64,000 nt of DNA, from contig CM063292.1 in the NCBI GenBank assembly GCA_032173965.1, positions 3,796,001 through 3,860,000 of the forward strand, read 5' to 3'. The stretch comes from Sitta carolinensis. Taxonomy: Eukaryota; Chordata; Aves; Passeriformes; Sittidae. Under the pieces are notes generated by a model. It did no database searches. It saw only the letters and a list, made by a program, of their open reading frames with translations, and had not been told where the DNA came from. Both the position numbers and the translations under genes were made by a program. Of the stretch, positions 1 to 12,360 are shown in pieces. Each line of letters starts with the position of its first letter. The stretch's first letter is position 1.

Positions 1-804
1 TTAACGCTCCATTGCTTAGGATTCAACTTTGTGCTACTTCAAACCTTCTCTCAAGGCACAGCTTTAGTTTAGGACAACGATCTCAGCTGAGACCAAAGGA
101 GGTGACACACGTTTGCTGTGGCTTTCAGGTAATGAGTGACCTTTAGCTCAATTACAACACAAGCTTCATGAAGGCTCTTTCATCCTCTACTTGTTATGGA
201 CCACATGAAAAATCCCCTTTTAGATTCAAAGCCTGATAAAGCATCAGCAACAGGCAGGAGCTGGAGGTGGGTCTTGGTGGCAGAAAGCTGCTGGGGCTTG
301 TACTCAAATATTTCCTTCAAGTGCTGCCCTTCCTCCCCAGCTTCCTCTATTCTCACAGGTATTAAAAGGCTATTTTCAGAGATATTCTACCTTTATGTGG
401 CTCTGTCACTTTAGATAACTTCCTAGAAGATCTAAAGTACAACCCACAGGAATTTCAGAAAGCTGGCAGGCTTTAGCTTTATCCTGGAACAAGAATTCCC
501 TGGTAAAGAGGCATTTGTTCAGCCTTTTCTGTGTTGTTTGTGCAGTTCTTGTGTCTGGCTGCTCTCTCTTCGCTGAACTGATGGTGGTGGGTGGGGAAGG
601 TGACCAGGTGAGGCAGAAAGGAAATGCACAAAAATCCAGGAGAGCTCCCGGCTGCAGCCCAGCCTGGGGACATCTGGTTTGTGTCTGGCTCAAGGCAACC
701 TCTTTAATGGAAATGGGGCTTTAGACTGCAAATTATTGTTGTTACCTGAATATTCAGCTGCTTCTTGCTTGTGTGAGAAAACCTTTCTCCTGTGTGGTCA
801 AACC
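1..804. other. Downstream intergenic sequence
   Basis: This stretch lies beyond the inferred 3' end of CDH13. It contains short open frames on both strands, but none has recognisable protein similarity, codon bias or splice structure. I see no RNA gene or clear regulatory site. Confidence 0.5.
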
Positions 805-930
805 ACCCCTGGAGTGTCCAAGGGATGGGGCCCTGAGCAACCTGGTGTGGTGTCCCTGATCTTTAGATCATTCAAAAGATGATTTTTAAGCTCCCTCCCA
901 ACCCAAACCATTCTCTAAGATTCTGTTGAC
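805..930 (+). mobile_element. CR1 LINE, truncated 3' end
   Basis: The sequence follows the 3' end of avian CR1 LINEs in order: a 'ggatggggccctgagcaacctggt' type block, then 'tgtccctga', then a 'tctttaag'-like block, then 'cccaacccaaaccattct', ending near 'aagattctg'. CR1 copies are usually 5'-truncated and lack a poly(A) tail, as here. The copy is diverged and carries internal indels. It lies just outside the inferred 3' end of the CDH13 transcript. Confidence 0.8.
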
Positions 931-1134
931 CTCTCTAAGCTCCCAATTCTCATTCCCAAACCACATCATGGGGAGGTGAAGGCTGCAATTTCTCCCCTTC
1001 ACTAAGATCACCCTGGGGTTTCTGGTGTTGAACTCAGGTTGCTCCATTCCTTTGCCAGTGTGGAGGTGGTTTTGTGGCCCTCCATTCCTGCAGCGAGGTC
1101 TACGTCCAGACAGAAGGTAAAAGCCCATACATCC

Positions 1135-1140
1135 TTTATT
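1135..1140 (-). terminator. Candidate distal poly(A) signal, AATAAA
   Basis: On the minus strand the context is 'ctcAATAAAggatgtatgg' in form, read as CAAATAAAGG, followed about 25-35 bases later by a T/G-rich 'ttctgtctgg'. This is the best combination of hexamer and downstream element in the region. It would give a 3' UTR of about 5.3 kb. Confidence 0.4.
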
Positions 1141-1995
1141 TGAGCAGTTCACAAATAAATTACAAGTTTCTTTGCAACCACGTCATAAATCAAAACGTTT
1201 ATTTACACCTCAGAAAACAGCAAGCGATTCAGCAACTAGGGCCCAAAGGAATGATTCACTGGAAAAGTAGCTGAATTAAGCATCTTGAAAATCAAACAAA
1301 TATTTTCCTCCTTGCCTGGACTATGAAAATATTAAAAAAAAAAAGAAATCATAAAAATAATCTTGATGGTAACTTAAAGGGACAGAGGTTGTCATGGGGT
1401 AGATGTTTTCCAGGAGGGTTCTGGCTGGAATAGCAGTAACAACACAAACTCCTTTGTGCTGAGTTCCCCATCCCAGTCCCCAGACACGGATTTATTCCTC
1501 AGCCCCAGCCAGGCAGAGGGGTGTGCACATCCAAGCACCCAGCCTGGCTCTGGGCTGCATTCATTTCACCCCCAAGTACAGAGTGCAGTCACTTGCTGAT
1601 GCAGAGGAGGAGTGTAATGTTCAAGGCTGGATGAAACTTTCCCAAACTGCTGTCCCACTGAAAGCTCAGGAATGAGGAATTCTGGCTCTAAACCCTTCCC
1701 TTTCCACTACTGGTGACCTGCTGATCCACAGACAAGTGAAAATGAGTCAGTAAACAATGAAGCACATCTTCAAATGATACAATTGTGGTGGGAGGGGACA
1801 GCTCAAGGTAGCAGAAATACAACAGGAGAGTTGAGATAAGCCTGGGGTTTAGTGGGTGGGCTTTTTGCCTTTTTTTTATTTGCTTTAAATCAGACTGGTT
1901 GAGTACATGTAGCCCATGCTGCCCCTTATCTCATGAATTCATCCCTAACTGAGGGAATTAAACTGCTTATTCCAAGTCCCCATGTTGTACCAATC

Positions 1996-2068
1996 TCCTT
2001 CCACCTGCATATATATTATATATATATTTATATGTGTATATCTCTATATATCTACATATATACACACA
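1996..2068. repeat. AT-rich (TA)n low-complexity repeat
   Basis: A run of imperfect TA and TATATC-like units. Similar short TA-rich tracts occur at about 4396-4430, 5490-5510 and 5990-6020, all within the inferred 3' UTR. Confidence 0.85.
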
Positions 2069-5000
2069 TAGCAGTTGTGCAACTAGAAACTTTCCACTGA
2101 GAGTGGGGGAGAGCATCCATCCCACTGGGACAGACCCCAGCCAGCTTGTGTGTGAGGCAGGAGATGGGGCAGGCAGTGGGTTATGTGCTTTGGGCAGGAA
2201 AGACTCAGCTCTATCTGCTTTAAAGGGAATGGTTCTAATGATAATTACTGATGTGCACTGCGTGTTACTTCCTAAAGATGATAAGAGCACAGAGTTAACT
2301 GAAAGAAAATAACTGCAGTTTTGTTTTTCTTTGTGGTAGCATTGGACTGAATCTCTCAGACAACAGAGTTTCTAGAGATGCAATAAAGGCAAGACTAGAG
2401 CAGGGTTTTGCTTTAGACTTGGTGTTTTCAAGCCAGTGTGACTTTAATATAATTAATTATTTTTTTAAAATGAAATAAAACATTTTTTAACCTATTCTGA
2501 AAGCAACTTAGCTTTTACACCAAGTGATGTAAAATTCCTTGTGTACAGAATACTGCTCTGAGCGAATTAGTAACATTTTAGAAGAAAATTGGCAGCTTTC
2601 TCAGTATTTCAGACAAGAGACCTTTGCAAAGGACAGACAAAAGTTGCCAATATAACAGATGTCTTTTTGTAGTGATAAGGCTTCTAAGATAGGGCCCTAC
2701 AAACTGCATGTAAGTCCATAATTTAATAATTGAGGTTTTGTATTATAGAGATCCAAAAAAAGACTGTGTAAGAGAGCAGGACAAATTATTTGACCCCATC
2801 CATTTCAGCTGAAGGTTAAACCCAATTATTCTGGGAGCCTCAGAGACCCCTCCAGGTGTACAGAGTCACCTGTGGGTGGCTGGATGTCACAAAGCCCAGA
2901 CTCCTGATCACGAGTAAGCACTCGGCAATCCTGGGACAAACACTGCAGCTTTACTGTCCTCAGCCAACCAGCAAAAAAAGCAATATGTGGGGAGGTAAAA
3001 TTTCACCAAAATATGATTAACTGAATCTGAGTTCTGGTGCTGGAGCTGCTGTTTGATTTCCAGCAGGGCGAACACGATCAGAGCAGGGCTCAGGGTGTGA
3101 GCTACCAGTGTCCCACCCTCACCGAATTTTCCTCCACACCCGGCAGGAAATTCAGCTTGTTTCCCTTTTTTGTTACTCTTCAGACCTCCAGCTACTGAAC
3201 AAAATGGACATTAACAAATGCACACAGGCATGTTGGAAAAGCACACACGAGGAGCACAGACCGGGTTCAATTAGCAAGCACACCAAAAACGAGACCTTTC
3301 TTTTGCTACTAAACCCCTCTCGCTGATTGATATTCCCAATTTTTGTTTCAACAGCACATAGCATTTTCAAGTGAAATGATTTTTACAAATAAAAAGTCTT
3401 GTGCACGTTATAAAATGATAATCAACAAGTTCACTGCCTCTCCAACTGTAGACAGCATTCGTGTATCTACAAACACCGAGTGAAATAAATGTTGGTGGGG
3501 CTAAAATAGCTGGGTAGGAATAAGGGGTGTGCTATAAAAACAGCAAACTTGGCTGAATGAATGTTAAACATAACCAACAATTAGAAAATAATACGACCAT
3601 TTTCGCAAATTTTCTGCTTTCTCATTATATTGTAGAAAAATGGATAAATCACTGTTGTTCCTTTGTTTCAGGAAATGGGCATTGCTTTTTGGAGCCAGAG
3701 GTGACACCCTTATTCAGGTAGGAAAACTCAGATTCTGCTGTGGTTCCTCACTCCTGTCACACTGTGAACGTGCCACAGTCTGTGTCAAATGGGGGAAACA
3801 TGGACAGGGCAGCTTCATCTTCTCCTGGCAGGCTTGGGCAGGCCAGGGAGGGCTCCCTGGGGAGCCTGGGAGCACAAATAAAGGGAAAATGGGAATGGAG
3901 GCTTGGATGCACCAGGGCTCAGAGCTTCAGCCAGGCTCTGACCTCTCTGCACATCAAAATTTTGTAGTGGCTCCAAGAAGAAAGATCTTATCCTTGGGCA
4001 CAGGGTGGTGGGAAGAGTCCTCCCCTTGATAGAGCAGCTCCAAGCTGAAGAATTTCCTCTTGCTTCCTTGTTTTGGCTGCCCTTGGAATGATTCGCCAAA
4101 TGCTCTGTGAGCCTTGGTTTAAAGCAGGGAACTTTTCTGGCATTTGACAGAAATGACACCAAAGTCAAGGGGGGGAATTCCCAGAGGTGGGTTTGGAGAG
4201 AGGAAAAAAGCAAGTAGAAAAGAGTATTTGTGGGGGAGGGTAATATAATTTCTTTTTATTCGAGATAGAGGTTTTGTAGCTCAAAGCACAGGGTGCAGAA
4301 TATCTTTGGGTGCATTCATTGAACATACACGTTGGAATTCCAGAGGTGCCACACAGTAGATAAATCGTTCCTTTTGGAACAATTTGCTTGTAAATAATAT
4401 ATATCTATATATATATTTATTTTTTTTTTTTTTAATAAAAAAAGACGTGATTGTTGATGGCAAAGCAGCAGCGTGGGGTCAATACAAGGCATAGAGAGGA
4501 TGAGAAGTGTGCCCAGGTTGATGTTGGGGATCAGGCACGCCCCTGCTGGGGTGCCTGAAGCTGCCAAAGCCGCTCCTGGTGTCCTTGACCAGCTCCCAGT
4601 GACCCTGAAGTGCCCCTTGGGTGACACAGAGGCTCCTGCAGGGGCCAGGGGGAGATTTCACTCGGTCAGGACTGCAGGAGTTAAGCTGGAAGAGAAAAAC
4701 TGGTCTGAAGGCAGCTCATATCTTATCAAGAAATCTACAACGTTAGGAAAGCTCACAACACAAACTCATTTTTCCTCTGTCGCTGTTGTTATTACTCCTT
4801 TTGATTAAAACAAAAAAAAGGGGGAAGAAAGAAAAAATCTGTTTCATATTTGGTACAATACAGGAAGTCGGAGAAAAGCTATTGTACAGCAAATTTTAAC
4901 CACCAACACACATTTAATATCTAGTGTAGCATTATGGGAAACTAAATGTATGTCTGGACTTATTTTTAATGTTTCCAAAAATCTGTCCTATTGAAACATG

Positions 5001-5152
5001 TACGTGGTGTGGAAGATATGCTCAGAATCTCACTGTGGTAGGGATGCCATCGAGTGTGACCCATAAGTACTGTAAAAATGCTAACTAAAGAATGCAGCTG
5101 CAAAGTTCTATTGCATAAGGAAGCTTCCTTGTTTAAACTTTAAATAAGCAAG

Positions 5153-5158
5153 TTTATT
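5153..5158 (-). terminator. Candidate proximal poly(A) signal, AATAAA
   Basis: A minus-strand AATAAA lies about 1.3 kb after the stop codon. A second AATAAA at 5289-5294 lies 136 bases upstream of it. No strong G/T-rich element follows either one, so use as an early cleavage site is only a possibility. Confidence 0.3.
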
Positions 5159-6410
5159 AAAATATTCTAAGACACTTACCTTACCCTAGTTACTGGCAAG
5201 CTCTAATAAAAGCCACAGTCTGTCACTAGTATACTTTTCGTGTTAATTTTATAAAAATTTGGTGTGAGCTTTGATGGATCATTTACAGTTTATTAACAAG
5301 ATGATCATCTTCATACAGTTAGAAGGATTTTTTTTTTTTTTGACCTTACATGCTCACAGAATAAAAAAGGATCCATATTCATAGAGAACAAACACCCTTT
5401 TTTCCCATGTCTGCAAACAGGTGTGGTAAGTTTACACACACAAAGAAATGCTCTTGTTACTCTTAACTGGAAACCGTGTGTACGTGTGTATGTATGTATA
5501 TATATACCCCAAGCTATGGATTTGTGTGTTTGGGAGGGGATTTCTAGAGCAGGGCACCTGTGCTGCTCCTGGCACAGAGGCTGAGAGAGACACCAAGCAC
5601 TGAGTGCTGGGCTCAGCTCCTCACCTGCAGAGCTGAGGAGAGCCTTTTGTCACCTGTGCCAGCCCTTCCCACGGGTCACAGGTGATGCTCCTCCTGCATC
5701 CTCAGCTCCCTCTGGGCCCAGGCAGAGCAGCTCAGGCCAGGAGCAAGCCCTGGGCACTTGCATTTCTTGTTTGCTGAAGCTGAGGTAGGAGAAGGGCCAT
5801 GGCAGAGCCCGGGTGGGGTGGGGTGGCCACGGGCTGGCTCCTCCTGGCCACGCTCTGACCAGCAAGCACAGCAGGTTTAGCCATGCTGGGACAGCTACAA
5901 TTCATCTGTGGCTGTGTCCTACTGCTCCCTCCCTCCTCACGCTCCAGATGAACGTTTTATAAAAGCTAAACCTGTGGTATAACTCTTCTCTCTATATAAA
6001 TATATATATATACATACACTCATACATATACAAATACTAACCCACAGACAAAATATTTTCTGAACAGTTGAATAGCAACAAGTCAACAGATAGAAAAAAA
6101 TGGAGTCAATCCGTTTCGGTTTTGTTGGTTTGTTGGGGTTTTTTTTTGTTTTGTTTTGTTTTCTGCTCCCCCAAGGTCGGGTTTGGATGTCATGGTCTTT
6201 TAACATTCAGAGAAAATTGTGAGTAAACCTTGTGTCCTGCAGGAGGAATCCAGGGACAAAGGGCAGAGGGCTGGAGGCTGTCGAACACCAAGGTACAGTC
6301 GGACAGATTGAGTGAGATTGCAAACTAAACTGGAGCAACTGAGGCCGAGGAGTGAAGAACAGTAATTGTAAACTGCAATCTTCAGATCTGACAGGTTTTT
6401 CCTTCTTCTC

Positions 6411-6424
6411 GTTGCCATGGCAAC
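6411..6424. promoter_or_regulatory. Perfect palindromic RFX X-box in the CDH13 3' UTR
   Basis: The 14 bases GTTGCCATGGCAAC form an exact palindrome and match the consensus binding site of RFX-family winged-helix factors (GTTRCC-ATGG-YAAC type). The site lies 32 bases after the stop codon, inside the terminal exon. Whether RFX binds here is inference. At the RNA level the same bases can form a short self-complementary stem. Confidence 0.6.
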
Positions 6425-6455
6425 TCGGTAGGACAGCTTCAGATGGCAGGAATCC

Positions 6456-6463
6456 TTACAGAC
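6456..6463 (-). CDS. CDH13: T-cadherin, terminal exon (exon 14), coding end
   Basis: The splice acceptor is a pyrimidine-rich tract ending in ccctccctTAG, with the exon starting at 6463. Joined to the last T of the previous exon, the exon reads TGT CTG TAA in the family frame (Cys, Leu, stop). This matches the usual -CL end of T-cadherin, and the following bases are UTR. Only eight bases are coding. If the previous exon is read in its literal frame (see the exon 13 entry), the join is instead in another frame, and translation runs to a TGA about 20 bases further on. The acceptor, the stop codon and the phase of this exon all support the usual frame. Confidence 0.8.
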
Positions 6464-9400
6464 CTAAGGGAGGAGATGGGGGTGAGTATTGCCACGCAAA
6501 TCACAGGATCTTTGAGCTGCTTGGGGATTATTTTCCCCCCAGTCACGTCGCAGGGTGAGTGCCTGGACACTGCCAGTAGTTAAATAGCAATTACCTGGGT
6601 CCAGAGGCAATTATTTGTGAATGCAGGAATCTCCAAGAGGAAACCCCAAAATGTCAGAGACCTTTGTGGTGCAATTGTGGAAGGTGTGGGAGGATAAACC
6701 CTGAGCCAGGGGCTGATTACTCTTGGACACCTCCATTTGTGCAGGAGCACGAGGAAATGCCAGCCCCTCCCTCCCTGGCAAGCAAAGAGCAAACAAATAA
6801 TATCTTTTGAAAAATGGCACTCTAACAGAGCCTTATGGTTTGTGAATATAGCAGGGAATAAAAGGCCTGGTGTATCATATTAATATTGCTACAGAAATAT
6901 AAGACTTATATGTGAGGTTTTTATTAAATGAAGTGAATGTAGCACTTGAATTCTGTTTTAGATGGACACTCTGATAACACCAAAGGCACTAAAGAAATTC
7001 AGAAAGCAGAGTTCAGGAGCAAATCTAACATTAGCTGTAGCTCACACTCAGCCTATAAAACCAGGGGAAAGACACATCAAAACTCATTGGGCAAATGTTT
7101 GTCTAATATTTGTTGGATTTTTTTATTGCACTTCAAAGATTGTAATATTGCAATATTGATAGTTTTGTCAACACCATAGAAATGTAATTGTCAATGTGAG
7201 ATGCTGGTTTGTGCCCTTTAAAAATTTTTAATGATCTGTTTGCCTTTTAGGGCAAATCAAATTTAATATAACTATTGATAAGGCTGTTTTGTTTTATGTG
7301 CTTCTTTCTTGTTATCATTTGAATTGATGTCAATATTGAATTCTGCAGCAATGCAGGCACCTGGATGCCAACACCTGCCTGGCCCCTTCCCTGCAGCACT
7401 TCAGTTCTGGCAAACAAAGGTAAATAAAGCAAATTAAGAGTAAGAAATCCATGGAGGTGCTGATGGATGGGGCTCACTGAGGTGAGAAGTTTAACTGAGA
7501 TTTCCAAATAGGACAAAATCTGGAAGCGCTTGGCATATGGATATTTAGCCTGCTGCTTAAAGAAAAGGTCTGGCCACAAAATCAGGATCCAGGCTCACGT
7601 GTGGGAGATTTATGGTCATGACTGCTAAAGTCTGGATATATTTGGATTAGGGATTCCAGCTAGAACTAAATTCTTGTAAACAACCTGATCTCCTGGGTAG
7701 TGAAAAGAAAGGATTTGAGACTCTGATCTCACAGACAACCTGATAAATGGCATTTCCAGATCCCAATGAAGCTTAGTGTCATTAAAGGGCATTTGTTTAA
7801 TGCTGGCTCAAAGGAGCTGACACTGGCTCTGGGATTGATGGAGCTGCTCTGAATCCTTAGGAGATCCTTGGAGGTCTTCCTGCTGAGGACAGGCACTTGC
7901 ACATGATGAATGAACAGCAGCTGTGGTGCTGAGTTCCTGTGCAATCCACAGGCTGAAACGTCACCAGAGAAAGCTGTCAGCACAAAATTTATGAATATCC
8001 CCCCAATTCCAGCAGCCACTGAGCTGCTTCACCAACAGCCTGTAAACAAAGGGCAGGGTTTGGTGATTTATGTGCACACCTGAAGAAAAGCTTGTATATT
8101 TTACATTATATGGACAGACATAATGAATGTTACTACCTTTCCTACACGTTGTCTTTCCCGAGTAAATGATGTTCAAAAACTAGTTAGTTCAGCTTTAATT
8201 ATGAATCTTTTTCCTCTGCTATTTTTGTATCTGCTGAAGGCCAGTTTGTCTCTCACAATAAACTCTCAATCCACCCCATTCCTTATCCTTTCACCTCAAA
8301 GCTCTCCAATCCTTGCCTAGATTGTCTTTCACTGAAATTGCTTCTCAAGTTCATCCTTTCTTGCCTTTGATCCATTTAATCACATCCCTGAAAGTCTGAT
8401 GTTCCCTTGGCTCCTGGGACTACCTCCTCCCATAATTTTACTATGATTTCTCTAATCACTTTTCCAGCCTGTCCTTCAGTCTCATTCCTCCAGTTCAGTT
8501 ATTTTAGGAAATCTTTTTTCCCCCCCACTTTGGTTTCTTCCCCTTCTCACCATCCATTCCTGCTCAGCAATCACCTCAGTGCTGACAGTTCAGAGCTCTT
8601 ACTCTCTTTTCCCACTTTTCCATTTAGTCTAAAATGTCAGCCTCTAGCCCTGATACCTTTTGGATGTTTTCCTGACAGCTCTGCACAGCTACAACTCAGC
8701 TCTTAAATCTTCCCCCTGAAGCACTCCCTTCTTTGATTGCTCAGGACAACACCATCATCCTGCCTCTTGTTCAAGCCTGAAAGCACAAACAAACCAGAGG
8801 AGGTTTTTGTCATGGAATCTCCTTTCCAGGTCTGTATATTTAGGTTATGTCAATCTAGAGGATTCTCTCTCCCACGTTGTCCCAAAGGGCTTTTTGTAGC
8901 CATTCAAACGGCTAAATCTCCTGCCCAGGCTCTCACTTAGCAGGTTTGCAGCATCTTTTTGGAGCCCTTGACAAATTGAGCTGCTGTGTGCTCCTCTCCT
9001 GCCAGCCTGGTGCTGTACAGAGCATTTTCCTGCTCTGCCACTTCCACAAAAACCTCTGCAGCTGTGGCTCCTGGATTTTCCCTGCCAGGACCTGCTCTTC
9101 CTCTCATTCCCAGCTCTTAGTGGCAGCGTCCCCTGAGGTGTGTTCAAAGAAACCTGGACACCCTCCATGGAAAAGAGGCACTTCCACAAATCTCTTGGCA
9201 CTGGCAGAGGCTGCCAAAACCACTCTGAATTCAACTAAACCTTGACCAAGCTTGTGTTAAAAGAATTATTCCAAACACTGCCTTAAAGAATTATTCAAAA
9301 CACAACAAGCCATTAATGGTGATTGACCCTTTTGCACAGGTGGATCATTAAAGGAGTGTTTTTTGCCTCTGGAAATCAGAGCCAAAACTCAAAATTACGG

Positions 9401-11589
9401 TCTGTAAAGTTTCAGCAGACAGCCACCTTTGCTAAGTAAGAATATGCAAGATCAAATCTTTCTTGGTTCTTTCTATTGCACACTAAATAGATTGGAAATT
9501 GCTTCTGTCCTAGAGAGCATCAGTCTTTTCATTTCTGTCGTTCATAACAGAGTGCCAGTTACAAATTCACCTTCTACAAAGAGGCTGGTAAGGTCACACA
9601 AGGTGTTAGCTGGCCAAACATTCTGGCCAGTAACTCCTTTAATACAAAATCTACAGGAATCAAGGATAACCAAAGTACTGCCCAGACAACCCAGCCCTGA
9701 ATGTGAGGAAATCCAGGGAACCAGCACAAGTGCTCTGTTATGAACTCACTGGGGAGCTCTGAGCCTCTGGTCCACAGTTAAACTCTCTCTGCTCTCCCAG
9801 CTGGGTTTCCAGTGTTCATGATTGTTTCCTGTAGAGGAATTGGAGTTTTCTCATTGGCTTTTCTTTTTCTTTATTGTCCCCATAAAGAAGGAACAAATGA
9901 AAGTTCCAGAAATGCTCACACAGAGCACTTTTAGAATCTACTTCTTATTTGAGCCCCAGTTCTAACCAGCTCACCTGGTGACTTTTCCACTCACTTTGAT
10001 GGGGTTGCATTGGGTTTTAATTTTTTTTTTTCTTTTTTACCCAATCTTTTATATTTTATAGCACAGACGATTTAAAGTTTGCAGCTGGCAATAGCTCATA
10101 AAATATATTAGTATTTAAGGAATACCATGAGCATAAAATGTGCAAATAATGCCTGCAAAGAGCACATTTGCTGATCAATTTCTTTTAAGAACTTAATTCC
10201 CTGGTAAGCCTGTGCCTGGCAGGTTAAGATCTGCACACTAATGATAATAAGGCCTAGTAATTATTTTATTTTCTTTTTATCAGTTCTGTCTCCATATCTG
10301 GCCTCAGCACTCAAGAATTATTACACACCTTGTTGTTGTTTTAGATGCAGTTTGACAGAAATTACCTACAACAAGTGATTTGCTGCCCAAGGCACTCAAG
10401 CCACAAAGGTGGGGTGGGAATTTTTGCCCTTATTTTGTCCCTTCCACCTTTCCCTTTGGGTACCCAGGGATGCACAGCAGCACTAAGTGAGCTCGGCTAC
10501 AGGGAACTTATTTCTCCAGAAATCTCTCTCCTTTCAGTCTCTTATGTGATCTTCACCAATTTTATCTCACAGTTCTCCTCTGCTCCTCTACCTCTTTGAT
10601 ACTTAGGGGATACCTTCAGCCTCAGTCCTTCTGAAGAGCAGAGAGAGCAGTGAAAAAGGCAGGGTTACTGCCATGTGTTTCTGAATTATTGCAGTTCTGG
10701 TCACGCTCTCACAAACAGCTGTGGCTGTTGGCATCAGGGCTTTGGCCTTGCAAGAGGAGGTTTGCTTCTGCTGGTCAAGAAAACTGACAAAGCTTGTGAG
10801 AGTTTGGAGCTAATGAGATCCTTGTGAGTCTGGATCTAATGTACTAATAGCATTGTTAAAAACACTGGAGCTACGGGGATATAGGTCTAAGTGTCCTGTT
10901 CAGGGTAGGGAGATTCATGACAGAAAATTAGATGGAATAAACTCCTCTGTCTGCTCCAGCCGAAGTCTACTGACTGTATTTGGAGTTGATGATGGTGGCC
11001 AGCTCCACAGGCAAGCCCTGAACTGGGGTTTCAGAAGCTGATTTGGTTTGAAAAGGTTCAATTCACCTCACTCAGCCCAAGTCCCTAACACTGGCTTCTT
11101 CAATGACTACACAGACAGCTCTGTGTAGCCTCTCTCACCCTGGGCTAGCTCAAGGTTTACTCCTCATGGTCATCCACACAACAGAAGAAAATGGAGCCAA
11201 AAACTGCACATAAATTAAGACAAAGATTTCAGGGGAAAAGCAACTGTAGGATGCAAATTCAGTGCCAGTGGTTCAGGCTGCCCAGAGCTCATCTCCCAGC
11301 AGAACCCCTCCCTCCAGCCAGCCAGCAGTGGGGTTTGCAGAACTTCTGATCTCAGAACATGCTTTGGTACTTCCCAGCTTCCCCTCCTGCAGCCTGAGCT
11401 CTCTCTGAACATATTTACACATTAGTGACCCAGTTCCCTGCTTATTTTAAAGAAACAGGTCTAAATTGAGTAATTAAAAGCCTTTGAAAGATGTGCTCCT
11501 TATGGGACCAAGCTCACCCTCTATTACACAGACTCTGCTTCTACACTGCAGTTAAAACTTCATAAAAATTAAAGGCATTTAAATTTCCT

Positions 11590-12360
11590 GCTGACCCTCT
11601 GTACAGGAATGAGCTTTACCCAAAATGCATTCATCCTTTAATTCCCATTAAAATAAGAGTTAACGCAGCTGGAGTTTGGAGTTCAGCTCATGCATGCTCC
11701 ATTTCTTTCAATTACCCTTTCATCAGAAATATTACATTAATCTGGCGTAATTAAAAGTCTACATTACATCATGGACTTTATTGAAACCTCAGTAATGCTA
11801 AAGAGGTAACAAAAATGATAGAAGAGATCAGCACCGTGTTTCTGATTAGGCAGCTAATCAACATCCAGGTACTTCTTTCCTGGATTTACCATCTAGGAAA
11901 GGTCATTAATTAGAGGCATAGTTATTAGTTTAGCCTCGATGTAGAACTTTGAAAAATATAAATTATTTTCATGTGCATTACTGGCTGATTTGTCACGGGT
12001 AGCTTTCAACCCCAGAAGTTTCACAGGGTTTGCACCATGTGCCTATAATTTATTATAAATTTCCCCCCAAATCTCACTCCATTTGAAAGACTATTCCCAG
12101 ACAGATATCCTGTTTTCATTCCTGCAATTGAGAAATTTGGGGTTAATATCAGCCAGAGCAAACTGGTGATCTCACTGGACACGCCACCTTGGGGGAAAGT
12201 TTATAAAGACTCCAAAGGTAAATTAGTTTATCCTGAAAACTTGCAGCTTATAACATCACACACAATTTGTTTCTCATTTATGTGAGAAATTATTTGAAAG
12301 TTGTTAAGGATGGGAGAAGCACCGTGTGCATTAGGGCTGTGTGTGAGAAATGAGAGTCTC
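11590..12360. promoter_or_regulatory. Candidate conserved non-coding element
   Basis: This repeat-free AT-rich block has many TAATTA, GATTAG and CATTAA homeodomain-like cores, for example around 11636-11650, 11740-11755, 11846-11860 and 11900-11930. There is little low-complexity sequence, and the texture resembles vertebrate enhancers that cadherin introns often carry. No alignment was possible, so this is a prediction from composition only. Confidence 0.3.

Larger units (their letters stand above)
1115..6455 (-). other. CDH13: CDH13 3' untranslated region (inferred extent)
   Basis: The terminal exon begins at 6463 and its stop codon ends at 6456, so everything below is untranslated. The first few hundred bases (about 6455-6250) contain no repeat and look like conserved UTR. 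The far end is uncertain. Reverse-strand AATAAA hexamers lie at 5289-5294, 5153-5158, 4416-4421, 4255-4260 and 1135-1140. The last is followed by a T/G-rich stretch and sits just before a CR1 insertion, so I take it as the distal limit. AT-rich runs (about 5996-6020, 5495-5510 and 4395-4430) and a T14 run at 5328-5341 lie inside. Usage of the shorter ends cannot be judged without transcript data. Confidence 0.5.

Noticed and set aside
6200..6418. 72-codon minus-strand frame beginning in the X-box ATG
   Set aside because: It lies wholly in the CDH13 3' UTR and has no recognised similarity.
8407..8706. Ser/Pro/Phe-rich open frame on the plus strand
   Set aside because: The region is pyrimidine-rich, which favours open frames; no family recognised.
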